DNA from: a virus
DNA length: 21,186 nucleotides
Direction: 5' to 3' (one strand)
Virus record (IMG/VR): IMGVR_UViG_3300012006_000039
Span: 1-21,186 of that record
Positions within the stretch are counted from its first letter, which is position 1. Each line of letters begins with the position of its first letter. The notes beneath the pieces are model-generated. The model was not told where the DNA came from. It searched no databases and was given only the letters and a program-made list of their open reading frames with translations. Made by a program: the position numbers and the translations under genes. Shown one piece after another: positions 1-6,072 of the stretch.

Positions 1-39
1 AGAGTCTTGCGAATGTGCTGACGGAAAGGAATTATTTTA

Positions 40-249
40 ATGTATAAAATAACTCTAGCCTATGACGGAAATGCCCCACACTGGCAGAAAGACTACGAAA
101 ACGAATTTGAAGCGTGGAAAGATTTCTTTGCTTTTGTTGATTGGGGATTTGCCGATAAATTCTCAACTGTAAATATTTATAATTCAGAAATGAAATGCTT
201 TACTAAAATTTTCTATCGTGAGGAAAGAAAGGTCGTTGAAGTAAAATGA
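40..249 (+). CDS. Hypothetical small phage protein (69 aa)
   Basis: Not recognised. A 69-residue acidic/aromatic protein with no visible membrane segment or metal-binding motif. A GGAAAGGA ribosome binding site lies at about 24-31, ahead of the ATG. Its TGA stop overlaps the ATG of the next gene by 4 nt (ATGA), so the two are translationally coupled and belong to an operon entering from the left of the window. The gene is real by its binding site and coupling; function is unknown. Confidence 0.7.
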   Translation: MYKITLAYDGNAPHWQKDYENEFEAWKDFFAFVDWGFADKFSTVNIYNSEMKCFTKIFYREERKVVEVK

Positions 250-392
250 AAACTTTTGAATTCCTAACCTACATAAATGTAGAAGCCGAAAACTATGATG
301 AGGCTATTGATGTATTTCAATTCCAATTAAAATACGGAATGAATAAAGACAATGTTTATGTCGCAGACATAAAGGATTTGGAGTTAGCGTAA
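246..392 (+). CDS. Hypothetical microprotein (48 aa)
   Basis: A 48-residue protein starting MKTFEFLTYINVEAENY, coupled by ATGA overlap to the gene before it and by a TAATG overlap to the gene after it. The sequence (predicted strand, then 'AENYDEAIDVF' helix) resembles small alpha/beta proteins common in phages, in which a strand leads into a helix with an Ala/Glu-Asp-Ala pattern, but no family can be named. Support comes from the exact overlaps on both sides. Confidence 0.6.
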   Translation: MKTFEFLTYINVEAENYDEAIDVFQFQLKYGMNKDNVYVADIKDLELA

Positions 393-577
393 TGATGACA
401 CGAAAAGACTATATCGCAACTGCTGAAATATTAAAGTATCTTAGCAATAAAACTCACCCCGCTGTTTTTTCTAAAACTGTTCACGATTTCGCAGAAATGT
501 TTGCGAAAGATAATGAGCGATTTGATGTAAAAAGATTTCATGAAGCGAGTGGGTATCATGTTCCGCAATTCTCTTAA
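392..577 (+). CDS. Hypothetical small helical phage protein (61 aa)
   Basis: Starts with tandem ATG codons (392 and 395), overlapping the previous stop by 1 nt. The N-terminus MTRKDYIATAEILKYL followed by a region like 'FAEMFAKDNERFDVKRFHEASGY' fits a small helical protein that I recognise as recurrent in actinobacterial phages, where residues such as F-x-x-D-N-x-x-F-D are kept, but it has no assigned function. It probably forms two or three helices. The next gene starts inside its 3' end. Confidence 0.7.
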   Translation: MMTRKDYIATAEILKYLSNKTHPAVFSKTVHDFAEMFAKDNERFDVKRFHEASGYHVPQFS

Positions 578-695
578 AGATAAAGTAAAACGCATACAGG
601 AATTGCGCCGTAGTAATGCGGCGCAACCTGTTCGCAATAAGAAAAAATATACAAGAAAATTAAAACATAAACGGCGTGTTGACTTGACAGAATGA
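558..695 (+). CDS. Very basic microprotein (45 aa)
   Basis: A 45-residue ORF starting MFRNSLKDKVKRIQEL, overlapping the previous gene by 20 nt. It is extremely rich in Lys and Arg (runs such as NKKKYTRKLKHKRR), so it could bind nucleic acid; that is inference from charge only. There is no clear ribosome binding site because the start lies inside the preceding coding region, so reinitiation is the likely route. Last gene of the first operon, followed by a GC hairpin at 702-718. Confidence 0.45.
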   Translation: MFRNSLKDKVKRIQELRRSNAAQPVRNKKKYTRKLKHKRRVDLTE

Positions 696-701
696 TCGGC
701 G

Positions 702-718
702 CCCGCAAGAGCTGCGGG
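702..718 (+). terminator. GC hairpin ending the first operon
   Basis: CCCGCA (702-707) pairs with TGCGGG (713-718) around a 5-nt loop, 7 nt after the stop codon at 695. There is no U-tract, so it may be a weak or factor-assisted terminator, or a structural part of the recurring regulatory cassette. Comparable hairpins precede the promoters at 3759, 5021 and 6888. Confidence 0.4.
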
Positions 719-725
719 GGCCAAA

Positions 726-758
726 TGTGATTTAAGACACACTGTGATATTTCCCACA
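726..758 (+). promoter_or_regulatory. Tandem CRP/GlxR-like half-palindromes
   Basis: Two sites of the form TGTGA-N6-NCACA lie side by side: TGTGA at 726-730 with ACACA at 737-741, and TGTGA at 743-747 with CCACA at 754-758. Each differs from the TGTGA-N6-TCACA consensus of actinobacterial CRP/GlxR at one position. They are centred about 17 bp apart, upstream of the -10 box at 792. Confidence 0.5.
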
Positions 759-774
759 AATTTTCAGCAGGTTT

Positions 775-797
775 TTGTCAGTGGCTCATGGTATTAT
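775..797 (+). promoter_or_regulatory. TGTCAG-type phage promoter P1
   Basis: TTGTCA (775-780) followed by G, and a -10 box TATTAT (792-797), separated by exactly 11 bp. No acceptable -35 hexamer occurs 16-18 bp upstream of the -10 box. The predicted leader then carries the ACGAAAGG ribosome binding site (811-818) for the GTG-start gene at 827. Confidence 0.65.
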
Positions 798-826
798 TCT
801 CTTAAATCAAACGAAAGGTAATAACT

Positions 827-988
827 GTGGGTAATCTAATCGAAGCCTTATGTGCCGTCTGTAATGCTACTACTAATTCTTATTCCGTTAAGCCGTCTGA
901 ATTATGCCCTGAGCATTATTTTGAATGGTCTGAGGAAAAAGGATTTATGGAATTATCTGAGCGAGAGGATTACTTTCACCTTGTCTAA
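827..988 (+). CDS. Small CxxC...CxxH putative zinc protein (53 aa)
   Basis: Starts with GTG at 827, 8 nt after the conserved ACGAAAGG ribosome binding site of promoter P1. The 53-residue product has C9-x2-C12 and later C27-P-E-H30, a pattern fitting one tetrahedral zinc site, followed by an acidic helix ('YFEWSEEKGFMELSERE'). The binding-site spacing and the cysteine pattern support this frame over the longer overlapping ORF that opens at 852. It ends inside the start of the Gp88-family gene (8-nt overlap). Confidence 0.7.
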   Translation: MGNLIEALCAVCNATTNSYSVKPSELCPEHYFEWSEEKGFMELSEREDYFHLV

Positions 989-1703
989 ACTAAAACGTTC
1001 TAACGATAGAAAAGTTGCTAACCTTGTTACTAAGAATGGAAAGCAAGCCGCAATTGCTAATACTTTCGGATTACCTGCAGGAAAAGAATTCTCATGCCCT
1101 GGCGCTACTAGCATATGCGAAAGCGTATGCTATGCAGGTAAATTAGAAAAGCTCTTCAAGGGCGTTAAGGTTAATCTATTACACAATTGGGAATTGCTAC
1201 GCAATGCAGACATGGATACCATGTTGCTATTGATAGATGAAATGATTGTTGAATTTGTTAACGATTGTGAAAAGAAAGACGCCCCTAAATTATTCCGTAT
1301 CCATTGGGACGGAGATTTTTTCAATGATACTTATACCTATGCATGGAAGACTGTTATTACTAATCATCCCGATGTTCAATTTTGGGTGTATACACGTGTT
1401 AAGTCTGCCGCCCTTATTCTTAAGGATATAACTAATCTTTCACTCTACTATTCTACCGACGACGAGAATAAAGAAATTGCTCACGGTCTAAAACTAAATG
1501 AAGGTATCCGCCTTGCATATTTAGGAAAGACTTTCGCCGTTACCGAAAGCAAGATGAAAGAATTAACGGGAAAACCTGGCGCTAAGTGTCCTGAGAATAT
1601 GAAAAGCATTCCGCTTATATCAAGCAATGGGTCTGCATGCGTCTCATGTGGGTTATGCGTTTATGGTAAAGCGGATATTAGATTTTCTGCGAGTAAAAAA
1701 TGA
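981..1703 (+). CDS. Gp88-family (mycobacteriophage Gp88-like) cysteine-rich protein
   Basis: About 240 residues when started at TTG 981, which has a GAGAGGA binding site upstream and an 8-nt overlap with the preceding gene. Upstream ATGs in this frame (852 on) would be translated inside that gene and give a low-complexity hydrophobic N-terminus, so they are unlikely. Motifs: C39-P-G-A-T-S-I-C46-x3-C50-Y-A, then FRIHWDGDFF (105-114), and a C-terminal cluster C203, C220, C223, C226. This order (SCPGAT..C...CYA, then an R-I-H-x-D/G-D-F-F motif) is what I know from the Gp88 family (PF17338) of actinobacterial phages, whose biochemical role is not established. The cysteines suggest a metal or Fe-S site. 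Confidence 0.75.
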   Translation: MSKLKRSNDRKVANLVTKNGKQAAIANTFGLPAGKEFSCPGATSICESVCYAGKLEKLFKGVKVNLLHNWELLRNADMDTMLLLIDEMIVEFVNDCEKKDAPKLFRIHWDGDFFNDTYTYAWKTVITNHPDVQFWVYTRVKSAALILKDITNLSLYYSTDDENKEIAHGLKLNEGIRLAYLGKTFAVTESKMKELTGKPGAKCPENMKSIPLISSNGSACVSCGLCVYGKADIRFSASKK

Positions 1704-1798
1704 TCATAGATTTATTTGCTGCAGTAATTGCTATTGGATTCTGTTTAATATTAATCGGTCCCATTATTTTGGGAATTTATATTTTCAGTAAAATGTAA
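1700..1798 (+). CDS. Single-pass membrane microprotein (32 aa)
   Basis: A 32-residue ORF coupled to the Gp88-family gene by a 4-nt ATGA overlap. Almost the whole peptide is one hydrophobic segment (residues 4-29, rich in Ile/Leu/Gly) ending in the short polar tail FSKM. The exact coupling and the clean membrane segment argue for a real gene, though it is too short to assign. Confidence 0.45.
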   Translation: MIIDLFAAVIAIGFCLILIGPIILGIYIFSKM

Positions 1799-1843
1799 GC
1801 GTGTCGCCTTGACAAATGTCAGGGCGCCCGCATATGTGGCGGC

Positions 1844-1875
1844 TTATCCACAGGCTTACGAGTGGTTGTGGATAA
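1844..1875 (+). promoter_or_regulatory. Inverted pair of DnaA-box-like TTATCCACA
   Basis: TTATCCACA (1844-1852) and its exact inverse complement TGTGGATAA (1867-1875) face each other across 14 bp. TTATCCACA is the textbook bacterial DnaA box. The pair could equally form a 9-bp RNA hairpin at the end of the previous operon. A TTACGA element (1856-1861) lies in the loop. A very similar arrangement recurs at 3662-3693. Confidence 0.45.
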
Positions 1876-1885
1876 CCCTGGAAAA

Positions 1886-1901
1886 TGTGAGAAAACTCAC
1901 A
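1886..1901 (+). promoter_or_regulatory. Perfect CRP/GlxR-like site
   Basis: TGTGA (1886-1890), 6 bp, TCACA (1897-1901): an exact match to the TGTGA-N6-TCACA consensus recognised by CRP-family regulators, including mycobacterial CRP and corynebacterial GlxR. It lies 56 bp (centre to -10) upstream of promoter P2. Confidence 0.6.
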
Positions 1902-1932
1902 AAAGCTGCGACACGCCGTAATAGATTAGGAA

Positions 1933-1955
1933 ATGTCAGTGGCCTATGCTAAAAT
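1933..1955 (+). promoter_or_regulatory. TGTCAG-type phage promoter P2
   Basis: ATGTCA (1933-1938)+G, exactly 11 bp, then TAAAAT (1950-1955). The leader carries CAACCAACGAAAGG (binding site GAAAGG at 1973-1978) before the ATG at 1985. Only a weak -35 match (TTAGGA, 18-bp spacer) is present. Confidence 0.65.
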
Positions 1956-1984
1956 ACTCTTATCCAACCAACGAAAGGTAACAA

Positions 1985-2200
1985 ATGAAACTAACTCATA
2001 ATGTAAAAGTAGATGTAGAGTTTAACGATACTACTACTCCCGACTATGTAATTCTTGCATTAACTAGCATGAAAGAATCAGACTTACAGGCCATGCTTGC
2101 AGATGTATTTATTAACTCTCTTGCAAGCATTGACGCATTAACTAAAATTAACGAAAACAATTCTTATGCAACAGTATCATTCCCTATGGTGCAAAACTAA
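1985..2200 (+). CDS. Hypothetical small protein (71 aa)
   Basis: First gene after promoter P2, with GAAAGG 6 nt before the ATG. A 71-residue protein: an N-terminal strand with alternating hydrophobics (MKLTHNVKVDVEF), a Thr-rich turn, then a helix (SDLQAMLADVFINSLASIDAL) and a final strand. Not recognised. Its stop overlaps the next ATG (TAATG), so the two genes are coupled. Confidence 0.7.
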   Translation: MKLTHNVKVDVEFNDTTTPDYVILALTSMKESDLQAMLADVFINSLASIDALTKINENNSYATVSFPMVQN

Positions 2201-2469
2201 TGGGATACAATACAGCGTTAGATTTATCTAATGAATTAGATTTAGAAATGGCATTGTCTATACACTTACAATCTAATCATTACCCGCCCGTTCCTCTTTC
2301 TATGGTAGAGCCTTGCATACAAGCAATTGACGCATACTATGACGAGGACTATAACAAAATGATCGAAATGCCTGCGGGAGTATTTTATCGTGGAAGCGAT
2401 TTAGCACCTGCATCGGCTATCATCGAACAACACCACCTAGAAGCGTGGCTACCTGAAAATTGTGACTAA
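2200..2469 (+). CDS. Conserved hypothetical phage protein (89 aa)
   Basis: Coupled to the gene before it by TAATG. The 89-residue product starts MGYNTALDLSNELDLEMALS and contains the segment 'SNHYPPVPLSMVEPCIQAIDAY' and the C-terminal 'ASAIIEQHHLEAWL', a combination I know from uncharacterised actinobacterial phage proteins. No catalytic motif is evident. Its last codons overlap a perfect TGTGA-N6-TCACA palindrome (2461-2476), so coding and regulatory information are superimposed. Confidence 0.75.
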   Translation: MGYNTALDLSNELDLEMALSIHLQSNHYPPVPLSMVEPCIQAIDAYYDEDYNKMIEMPAGVFYRGSDLAPASAIIEQHHLEAWLPENCD

Positions 2470-2476
2470 TGTCACA
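2461..2476 (+). promoter_or_regulatory. Perfect CRP/GlxR-like site over a stop codon
   Basis: TGTGA (2461-2465), CTAATG, TCACA (2472-2476). The site spans the last two sense codons and the stop of the preceding gene, and lies upstream of promoter P3, centred 55 bp before its likely start site. Confidence 0.55.
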
Positions 2477-2494
2477 GGCATAGGGGGTTGATAA

Positions 2495-2517
2495 ATGTCA
2501 GCCCTCTATGTTACAAT
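2495..2517 (+). promoter_or_regulatory. TGTCAG-type phage promoter P3 with inverted repeat
   Basis: ATGTCA (2495-2500)+G, 11 bp, TACAAT (2512-2517). A TTGATA at 2488-2493 with an 18-bp spacer could act as a -35 box here. CATAGGGGG (2479-2487) and CCCTCTATG (2502-2510) form an 8-of-9 inverted repeat that encloses the TGTCAG box and ends in the promoter spacer. Confidence 0.6.
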
Positions 2518-2542
2518 AAACCCCTACAAGAAAGGAAGCAAA

Positions 2543-2719
2543 ATGACAGTAAATGGATACACTTACAAGGTTGGTGATTTATTCACCACCCTAAAGTCAA
2601 AAAAGACAGGAGTAATCAAAGAGATTATTCCTAACGCATCTGGCTCGGTGCGAGTACTACTAGAAATGCCAACAAAAGAAACTCGTTGGACAACAGTAAG
2701 TAACTCAGCCCTAGTATAA
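2543..2719 (+). CDS. Small beta-rich phage protein, SH3/KOW-like candidate (58 aa)
   Basis: The ATG at 2543 is preferred: it follows the AAGAAAGGAAG binding site and lies downstream of promoter P3, whereas the in-frame ATG at 2495 is inside the promoter. The 58-residue product, starting MTVNGYTYKVGDLFTTLKS, has repeated short strands and the pattern 'KVGD.F...KSKKTGVIKEI......RVLLEM....RW', as seen in small SH3-like barrels. That fold is inferred from pattern only. Followed by promoter P4. Confidence 0.7.
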   Translation: MTVNGYTYKVGDLFTTLKSKKTGVIKEIIPNASGSVRVLLEMPTKETRWTTVSNSALV

Positions 2720-2725
2720 AGAGGT

Positions 2726-2765
2726 GGAGGGGTCGCATTGACTTGTCAGACCCCTCCGCTATAAT
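2726..2765 (+). promoter_or_regulatory. TGTCAG-type phage promoter P4 inside a perfect inverted repeat
   Basis: TTGTCA (2743-2748)+G, 11 bp, TATAAT (2760-2765). GGAGGGGTC (2726-2734) and GACCCCTCC (2749-2757) form a perfect 9-bp inverted repeat around the box; the right arm is the promoter spacer. TTGACT (2739-2744) overlaps the box with a 15-bp spacer. Drives the gene at 2813, which has a GAAAGAGG binding site. Confidence 0.65.
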
Positions 2766-2812
2766 ACAACTTAATAACAACTAACCAAACCAACTAACGA
2801 AAGAGGAAACAA

Positions 2813-3235
2813 ATGGCTAGAGGAAAAGCAATCTCAGTTAAAATCGCAACACCAAAAATCATCAAGGCACTAGAAACTAAGTTAGCACAATTAACTAAAG
2901 ACTACGAGGCACAAGAAGCAAACGAAGCAAAGTATAAGAAGTCTTATGAAAAGTGGCAAAAGGAAATTGGCAAATGGGCTATGGAACGCTGGGCTAAGGC
3001 TGAGGACATCAGAACTAACTACCGTTCTTGGAATAACCAATTAAACATTGACTTTAACCTAACAACTAAAGAAGCCGACTTCCCAGTAGAACCTGAAAAG
3101 GACTACGAGGTAATTCATGCTCACTCCTATCGTGAAATGAAAACTGAAATTGAAAACGCTATCCGTATTCTGAAAATGACAGATGAGGAAACAGTAAATA
3201 CTAGCACCTATAATGCGGTTGCTCAGTATCTCTAA
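2813..3235 (+). CDS. Coiled-coil hypothetical protein (140 aa)
   Basis: Starts 6 nt after GAAAGAGGAA. The 140-residue protein is charged and helical: residues about 10-55 have the heptad-like pattern of a coiled coil ('IIKALETKLAQLTKDYEAQ'), continuing with a Trp-rich stretch (KWQKEIGKWAMERW) and a second helix near residues 108-124. No enzyme motif is visible. Monocistronic by position, between promoter P4 and the hairpins at 3243-3310. Function unknown. Confidence 0.8.
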   Translation: MARGKAISVKIATPKIIKALETKLAQLTKDYEAQEANEAKYKKSYEKWQKEIGKWAMERWAKAEDIRTNYRSWNNQLNIDFNLTTKEADFPVEPEKDYEVIHAHSYREMKTEIENAIRILKMTDEETVNTSTYNAVAQYL

Positions 3236-3242
3236 ATAAAAT

Positions 3243-3310
3243 CGTTCTCGCATAACGATAAATTGCGAACGACCTGAGTATGTCGCCAAACTGCTCACAC
3301 CTTCGGGTGT
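3243..3310 (+). other. Two hairpins in the leader of the gene at 3333
   Basis: CGTTCTCGCA pairs with TGCGAACG (3243-3271, one bulge). A second hairpin, ACACC-TTCG-GGTGT (3297-3310), has a stable UUCG tetraloop. Neither has a U-tract. They sit between the stop at 3235 and the AAAGG binding site (3321-3325), and no TGTCAG promoter is present, so they may be an RNA processing or attenuation structure. Confidence 0.45.
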
Positions 3311-3332
3311 TCCTACTAACAAAGGTAATACC

Positions 3333-3596
3333 ATGGCAAATCGTTTTAGAATAGAAATCTATGACGCTAACAAGCAAAATGATTTAACAATTTATTCAGA
3401 GCAGGGAATTGACAAAGAATACTTAACTGAATTAGTATTTAGTAATCTGCGTAGATTTAATGGAACAGTACGTGCTTATGTTTTTGATAGTCTAAAGAAA
3501 AAGAAAACAACGGCTATGTTCCTAGATGAAGAAATTGTTGATAGCACAAATGCTAAAACAAATTTAACCACCGCAAAACAACTTAATTTAATTTAG
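3333..3596 (+). CDS. Conserved hypothetical phage protein (87 aa)
   Basis: An 87-residue protein starting MANRFRIEIYDANKQNDLT after an AACAAAGG binding site. The segment 'YSEQGIDKEYLTELVFSNLRRF' and the following 'YVFDSLKKKKTTAMFL' are familiar from unnamed actinobacterial phage proteins. It looks like an alpha/beta fold with a basic loop (KKKK). No known catalytic residues. Follows the two leader hairpins at 3243-3310. Confidence 0.8.
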   Translation: MANRFRIEIYDANKQNDLTIYSEQGIDKEYLTELVFSNLRRFNGTVRAYVFDSLKKKKTTAMFLDEEIVDSTNAKTNLTTAKQLNLI

Positions 3597-3661
3597 CGGG
3601 GATCAAGCTGGACAACTTGTAAAACTGTCCCACTATTTGAGATGCCCCCATAGCTGCGGGG

Positions 3662-3693
3662 TTATCCACAGCCTTACGGCTACCTGTGGAAAA
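3662..3693 (+). promoter_or_regulatory. DnaA-box-like TTATCCACA with partial inverse copy
   Basis: TTATCCACA (3662-3670) faces TGTGGAAAA (3685-3693), 7 of 9 matching the inverse complement. A nested GCCTTACGGC (3671-3680) lies between. The layout copies that at 1844-1875, again just upstream of a CRP-like site and a TGTCAG promoter. Confidence 0.4.
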
Positions 3694-3705
3694 CGCCTGA
3701 AAATT

Positions 3706-3721
3706 TGTGAGATTGATCACA
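3706..3721 (+). promoter_or_regulatory. Perfect CRP/GlxR-like site
   Basis: TGTGA (3706-3710), GATTGA, TCACA (3717-3721). Preceded by CGCCTGAAAA, a sequence that also precedes the sites near 6828 and the promoter at 5021. Centre lies about 74 bp before the predicted start of promoter P5. Confidence 0.6.
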
Positions 3722-3758
3722 TAGCACAATTCGGACAAATGACTAACAAGACTAGTAA

Positions 3759-3781
3759 ATGTCAGACCCCTATGTTATACT
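3759..3781 (+). promoter_or_regulatory. TGTCAG-type phage promoter P5
   Basis: ATGTCA (3759-3764)+G, 11 bp, TATACT (3776-3781). No -35 match at 16-18 bp. The leader carries CAACCAATCGAAAGG ahead of the DUF932 gene. Confidence 0.65.
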
Positions 3782-3813
3782 TACCAAATCAACCAATCGA
3801 AAGGAATAAATTC

Positions 3814-4818
3814 ATGGCTCATAATCTAGAAATGGAAAATGGCGAAGTTGCTTTTGCTCTTCGTGGTGCTCCTGCTTGGCATAATCTTGCCAATCGTATT
3901 TTCTCACAAGATGAGGAAGTAACTACTCAAACAATGCTTGAAGAAGCAAAACTATCAAATTGGAATGTTCGTCTATCTCCAATCACTGAGCACATTCCAG
4001 AATCTTGGAATGATGTATCTACCGCATCTCTTGTCATTCGTGACAACCCATTCAATGGTGCTACCGATGTTCTTGCTACTGTTGGAAAGCGTTATGTTCC
4101 AGTACAGAATGAGGAACTATTTGCCTTTGCCGATGCTATTCACGATGCCGACCCTAATTGCCGTTGGGAATCTGCTGGCTCATTGAAAAAGGGTAAAGTG
4201 GTTTTCGGAACTGTGGACATTCCCCGCACAATGGTATTAGACCCACAAGGCGCTAATGACCAAACCAAACTTTATTTAATTGTTTGGACATCACACGATG
4301 GTTCTGTTGCTGTTCAAGCAGCCGTGACACCTGTTCGTGTAGTTTGCCAAAACACATTGAATCTTGCTATGCGTGAGGCTAAGCAATCTTTCAAGATTCG
4401 CCATACTCAAACTGTTGAAGGACGAATTGCTGTTGCCCGTGAAACTCTTGGGCTTGCTCTTGGTTACTTTGATGAATTTGAGAAAGAAGCACAAGCGCTT
4501 TATACTCAAGCAATTACCGATGCGGAATTTTCTAAATTGGTTCAAGCAATCTACCCTAAGCCTGAAAAAGATTCTAAGGGTGCGCTAAAGAAGTGGGAAA
4601 ATAAAATTGTTCTGCTTGATGAACTTTATTATAACTCACCTACTAACGCTACAATCAAGGGAACAAAATGGGGTGCGTTTAATGCGCTAACCGAACGCCT
4701 TGATTACTATCGCACAAGCCGTGGAAATTCTGAATCTCTAATGGCTGGCGCAAGCGGTTTCGACCCTGTTCTAACTGCTGAAAAAAATAGAATCAAGAAA
4801 TTGGTTTCTGTTTTCTAA
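3814..4818 (+). CDS. DUF932 phage/plasmid-like protein
   Basis: A 334-residue protein starting MAHNLEMENGEVAFALRG, at the ATG that follows GAAAGGAATAAATTC; in-frame codons upstream (to 3637) cover promoter P5 and are not coding. It matches the DUF932 family (PF06067; TIGR03299 'phage/plasmid-like protein'): N-terminal 'PAWHNLANRIF', the central 'VGKRYVPVQNEELFAFAD' region, 'AVTPVRVVCQNTLNLAMREA' near residues 170-190, and a C-terminal 'NATIKGTKWGAFNALTERLDYY'. The length is typical. Family members occur on phages and plasmids next to replication or accessory genes; no activity has been proven. Single-gene unit followed by tRNA-Asp. Confidence 0.9.
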   Translation: MAHNLEMENGEVAFALRGAPAWHNLANRIFSQDEEVTTQTMLEEAKLSNWNVRLSPITEHIPESWNDVSTASLVIRDNPFNGATDVLATVGKRYVPVQNEELFAFADAIHDADPNCRWESAGSLKKGKVVFGTVDIPRTMVLDPQGANDQTKLYLIVWTSHDGSVAVQAAVTPVRVVCQNTLNLAMREAKQSFKIRHTQTVEGRIAVARETLGLALGYFDEFEKEAQALYTQAITDAEFSKLVQAIYPKPEKDSKGALKKWENKIVLLDELYYNSPTNATIKGTKWGAFNALTERLDYYRTSRGNSESLMAGASGFDPVLTAEKNRIKKLVSVF

Positions 4819-4856
4819 ATAAAAAAATCCTGAGCAAGATTTAAAACTGCTCGCAC

Positions 4857-4930
4857 GATCTCTTAGCTCAGTTGGTTAGAGCGCTACCCTGTCACGGTAG
4901 AGGCCACGGGTTCAAGTCCCGTAGAGGTCG
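4857..4930 (+). tRNA. tRNA-Asp (GTC)
   Basis: A complete 74-nt cloverleaf. Acceptor GATCTCT pairs with AGAGGTC, with discriminator G73. D arm GCTC/GAGC; anticodon stem CTACC/GGTAG with loop CTGTCAC, anticodon GTC; T arm ACGGG/CCCGT with TTCAAGT loop. CCA is not encoded. It lies 38 nt after the DUF932 stop, and no separate promoter is obvious, so it is probably cotranscribed from P5 and processed out. Confidence 0.95.
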
Positions 4931-4968
4931 CTAAGTATATTTGTCGACAATGCCCCCAATATTGAGGG

Positions 4969-4984
4969 TGTGATACAGATCATA
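4969..4984 (+). promoter_or_regulatory. Near-consensus CRP/GlxR-like site
   Basis: TGTGA (4969-4973), TACAGA, TCATA (4980-4984): one mismatch to TGTGA-N6-TCACA. Centred about 73 bp before the predicted start of promoter P6, close to the spacing seen for P5. A copy of the palindrome TGTCGACA lies nearby at 4942-4949. Confidence 0.45.
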
Positions 4985-5020
4985 CGGAGAGCTTAGAAAT
5001 TTGCCTGAAATCCTGGACAA

Positions 5021-5043
5021 ATGTCAGTGGGACCTGCTACAAT
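5021..5043 (+). promoter_or_regulatory. TGTCAG-type phage promoter P6, leaderless
   Basis: ATGTCA (5021-5026)+G, 11 bp, TACAAT (5038-5043). Six bases later comes the ATG at 5050, so transcription would start at the A of the start codon. There is no ribosome binding site. TGGACA with an 18-bp spacer (5014-5019) is a possible -35 box. Confidence 0.65.
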
Positions 5044-5049
5044 TCTGTC

Positions 5050-5712
5050 ATGACCAACGAACTAGTATCATCTGTATATACATTCGTCTGTGACCCAGAT
5101 GAATGTGATTCATTAATTCAATTAACATCATCAGATGGATTTGGATTCCCATCTGGTGTGACAGAACTCACATGCCCATGTGGTCGCAAAACCACATTAG
5201 TGTCAGTGGAGCATGCTACAATTGCACCTTCAACCCAAACGAAAGAGGAAAAAATGGAAGAGACAACAACACCTGCAGTAACAGTACCTGATACATATAA
5301 CGCTAATCTATTAGTAACATATAAAGTTATTCATGGATATTCAGACGCAACATATGAAACAGATAAAGTTGCTAGCATTGAATGGTCTTTGCATAATGGC
5401 CGTCAATCACAAAAGCAAGTAAATATGTATTTATCTAAGATTGATTCAGTAAAAGATATTATTACTGAGGCTTATGCTGATTCAGATGACCAAGATACAC
5501 TTCGTTCAATTGCTGAAGCGCTAGACATTGAGTTAACACGAGATGTTGAGTGGTCTGCAACAATTGAGGTTAGCGGTACTATTCAATTAGATTTACTTGC
5601 TGATTCAGATACAGATATTGAATCAGAAATCTATGACAATCTTTATGTTGAGTCTCAGAATGGCAACATTGAAATTGTTGACACTGAAGTTACGAATGTA
5701 CGTGAAAACTAA
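5050..5712 (+). CDS. Zinc-ribbon protein with C-terminal acidic domain (220 aa)
   Basis: The N-terminal module (residues 1-60) has C14-x4-C19 and C42-P-C44, with the segment 'DGFGFPSGVTELTCPCGRK' that I know from short zinc-ribbon proteins of actinobacterial phages. A second module (about 69-220) is acidic and alpha/beta, ending in 'SGTIQLDLLADSDTDIESEI'. The linker between them (codons for 'VSVEHATIAPSTQTKEEK') is encoded by a full TGTCAG promoter plus GAAAGAGG binding site, placed in front of in-frame ATG 5254 (M69). Two products are therefore likely: full-length from the leaderless start and a 152-residue short form. The arrangement may have arisen by in-frame fusion of two genes. Coupled to the next gene by TAATG. 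Confidence 0.75.
   Translation: MTNELVSSVYTFVCDPDECDSLIQLTSSDGFGFPSGVTELTCPCGRKTTLVSVEHATIAPSTQTKEEKMEETTTPAVTVPDTYNANLLVTYKVIHGYSDATYETDKVASIEWSLHNGRQSQKQVNMYLSKIDSVKDIITEAYADSDDQDTLRSIAEALDIELTRDVEWSATIEVSGTIQLDLLADSDTDIESEIYDNLYVESQNGNIEIVDTEVTNVREN
5200..5222 (+). promoter_or_regulatory. TGTCAG-type promoter P6b inside a coding region
   Basis: GTGTCA (5200-5205)+G, 11 bp, TACAAT (5217-5222), followed by a CAACCCAAACGAAAGAGG leader and ATG at 5254. All parts of the cassette seen at P1-P5 are present, though the segment lies in an open reading frame that begins at 5050. Confidence 0.6.
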
Positions 5713-5924
5713 TGTACTTTGAACTTACCGCTCCCGATAGGTTGTCCATGGAGATGGCCTATTGGGAAGCACAGATTACTGGACTAGACCCCGAAGCAAT
5801 GACACCATTGACATTCAACATTGGAACTGGTAGTATTGAGAAAGTAAGTAGGTTGCGAGATAAGTTTAACTTAGTTGAATCTTATATGGCAGACCAAGAA
5901 CCTACTGGATATTTGAGAGGATAA
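5712..5924 (+). CDS. Hypothetical small protein (70 aa)
   Basis: Coupled to the preceding gene by TAATG. A 70-residue acidic helical protein starting MYFELTAPDRLSMEMAYWEA, with a central 'PLTFNIGTGSIEKVSRLRDKF' segment. Not recognised. The next gene starts 2 nt after its stop and uses the GAGAGGATAAT around the stop codon as binding site. Confidence 0.7.
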   Translation: MYFELTAPDRLSMEMAYWEAQITGLDPEAMTPLTFNIGTGSIEKVSRLRDKFNLVESYMADQEPTGYLRG

Positions 5925-5925
5925 T

Positions 5926-6072
5926 ATGTCAGACTATAAAGACGGATTTGCGGACGGTTATAAGTTTGCTCGTGAAGAAATCACGGAAAAGCTTGCCGAG
6001 ATTGATATCAATGATATTGACTCTTGGATTCTAGCCCGTCTTTCTGACATGATTGAAGGGGGACAACTATGA
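5926..6072 (+). CDS. Hypothetical microprotein (48 aa)
   Basis: A 48-residue ORF starting MSDYKDGFADGYKFAREE, with AGAGGA 7 nt before its ATG and a 4-nt ATGA overlap with the next gene. 'DGF.DGY.FAREE' is a common start of small phage proteins with no known function; the remainder is an amphipathic helix. Confidence 0.65.
   Translation: MSDYKDGFADGYKFAREEITEKLAEIDINDIDSWILARLSDMIEGGQL

Noticed and set aside
852-980. N-terminal extension of the Gp88-family gene from ATG 852
   Set aside because: It lies inside the GTG-start gene at 827, has no ribosome binding site and adds a low-complexity hydrophobic stretch; TTG 981 has GAGAGGA upstream and fits the family start.
3637-3813. Upstream in-frame extension of DUF932
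   Set aside because: It covers a TTATCCACA pair, a CRP-like site and promoter P5; ATG 3814 has the proper binding site and the family N-terminus.
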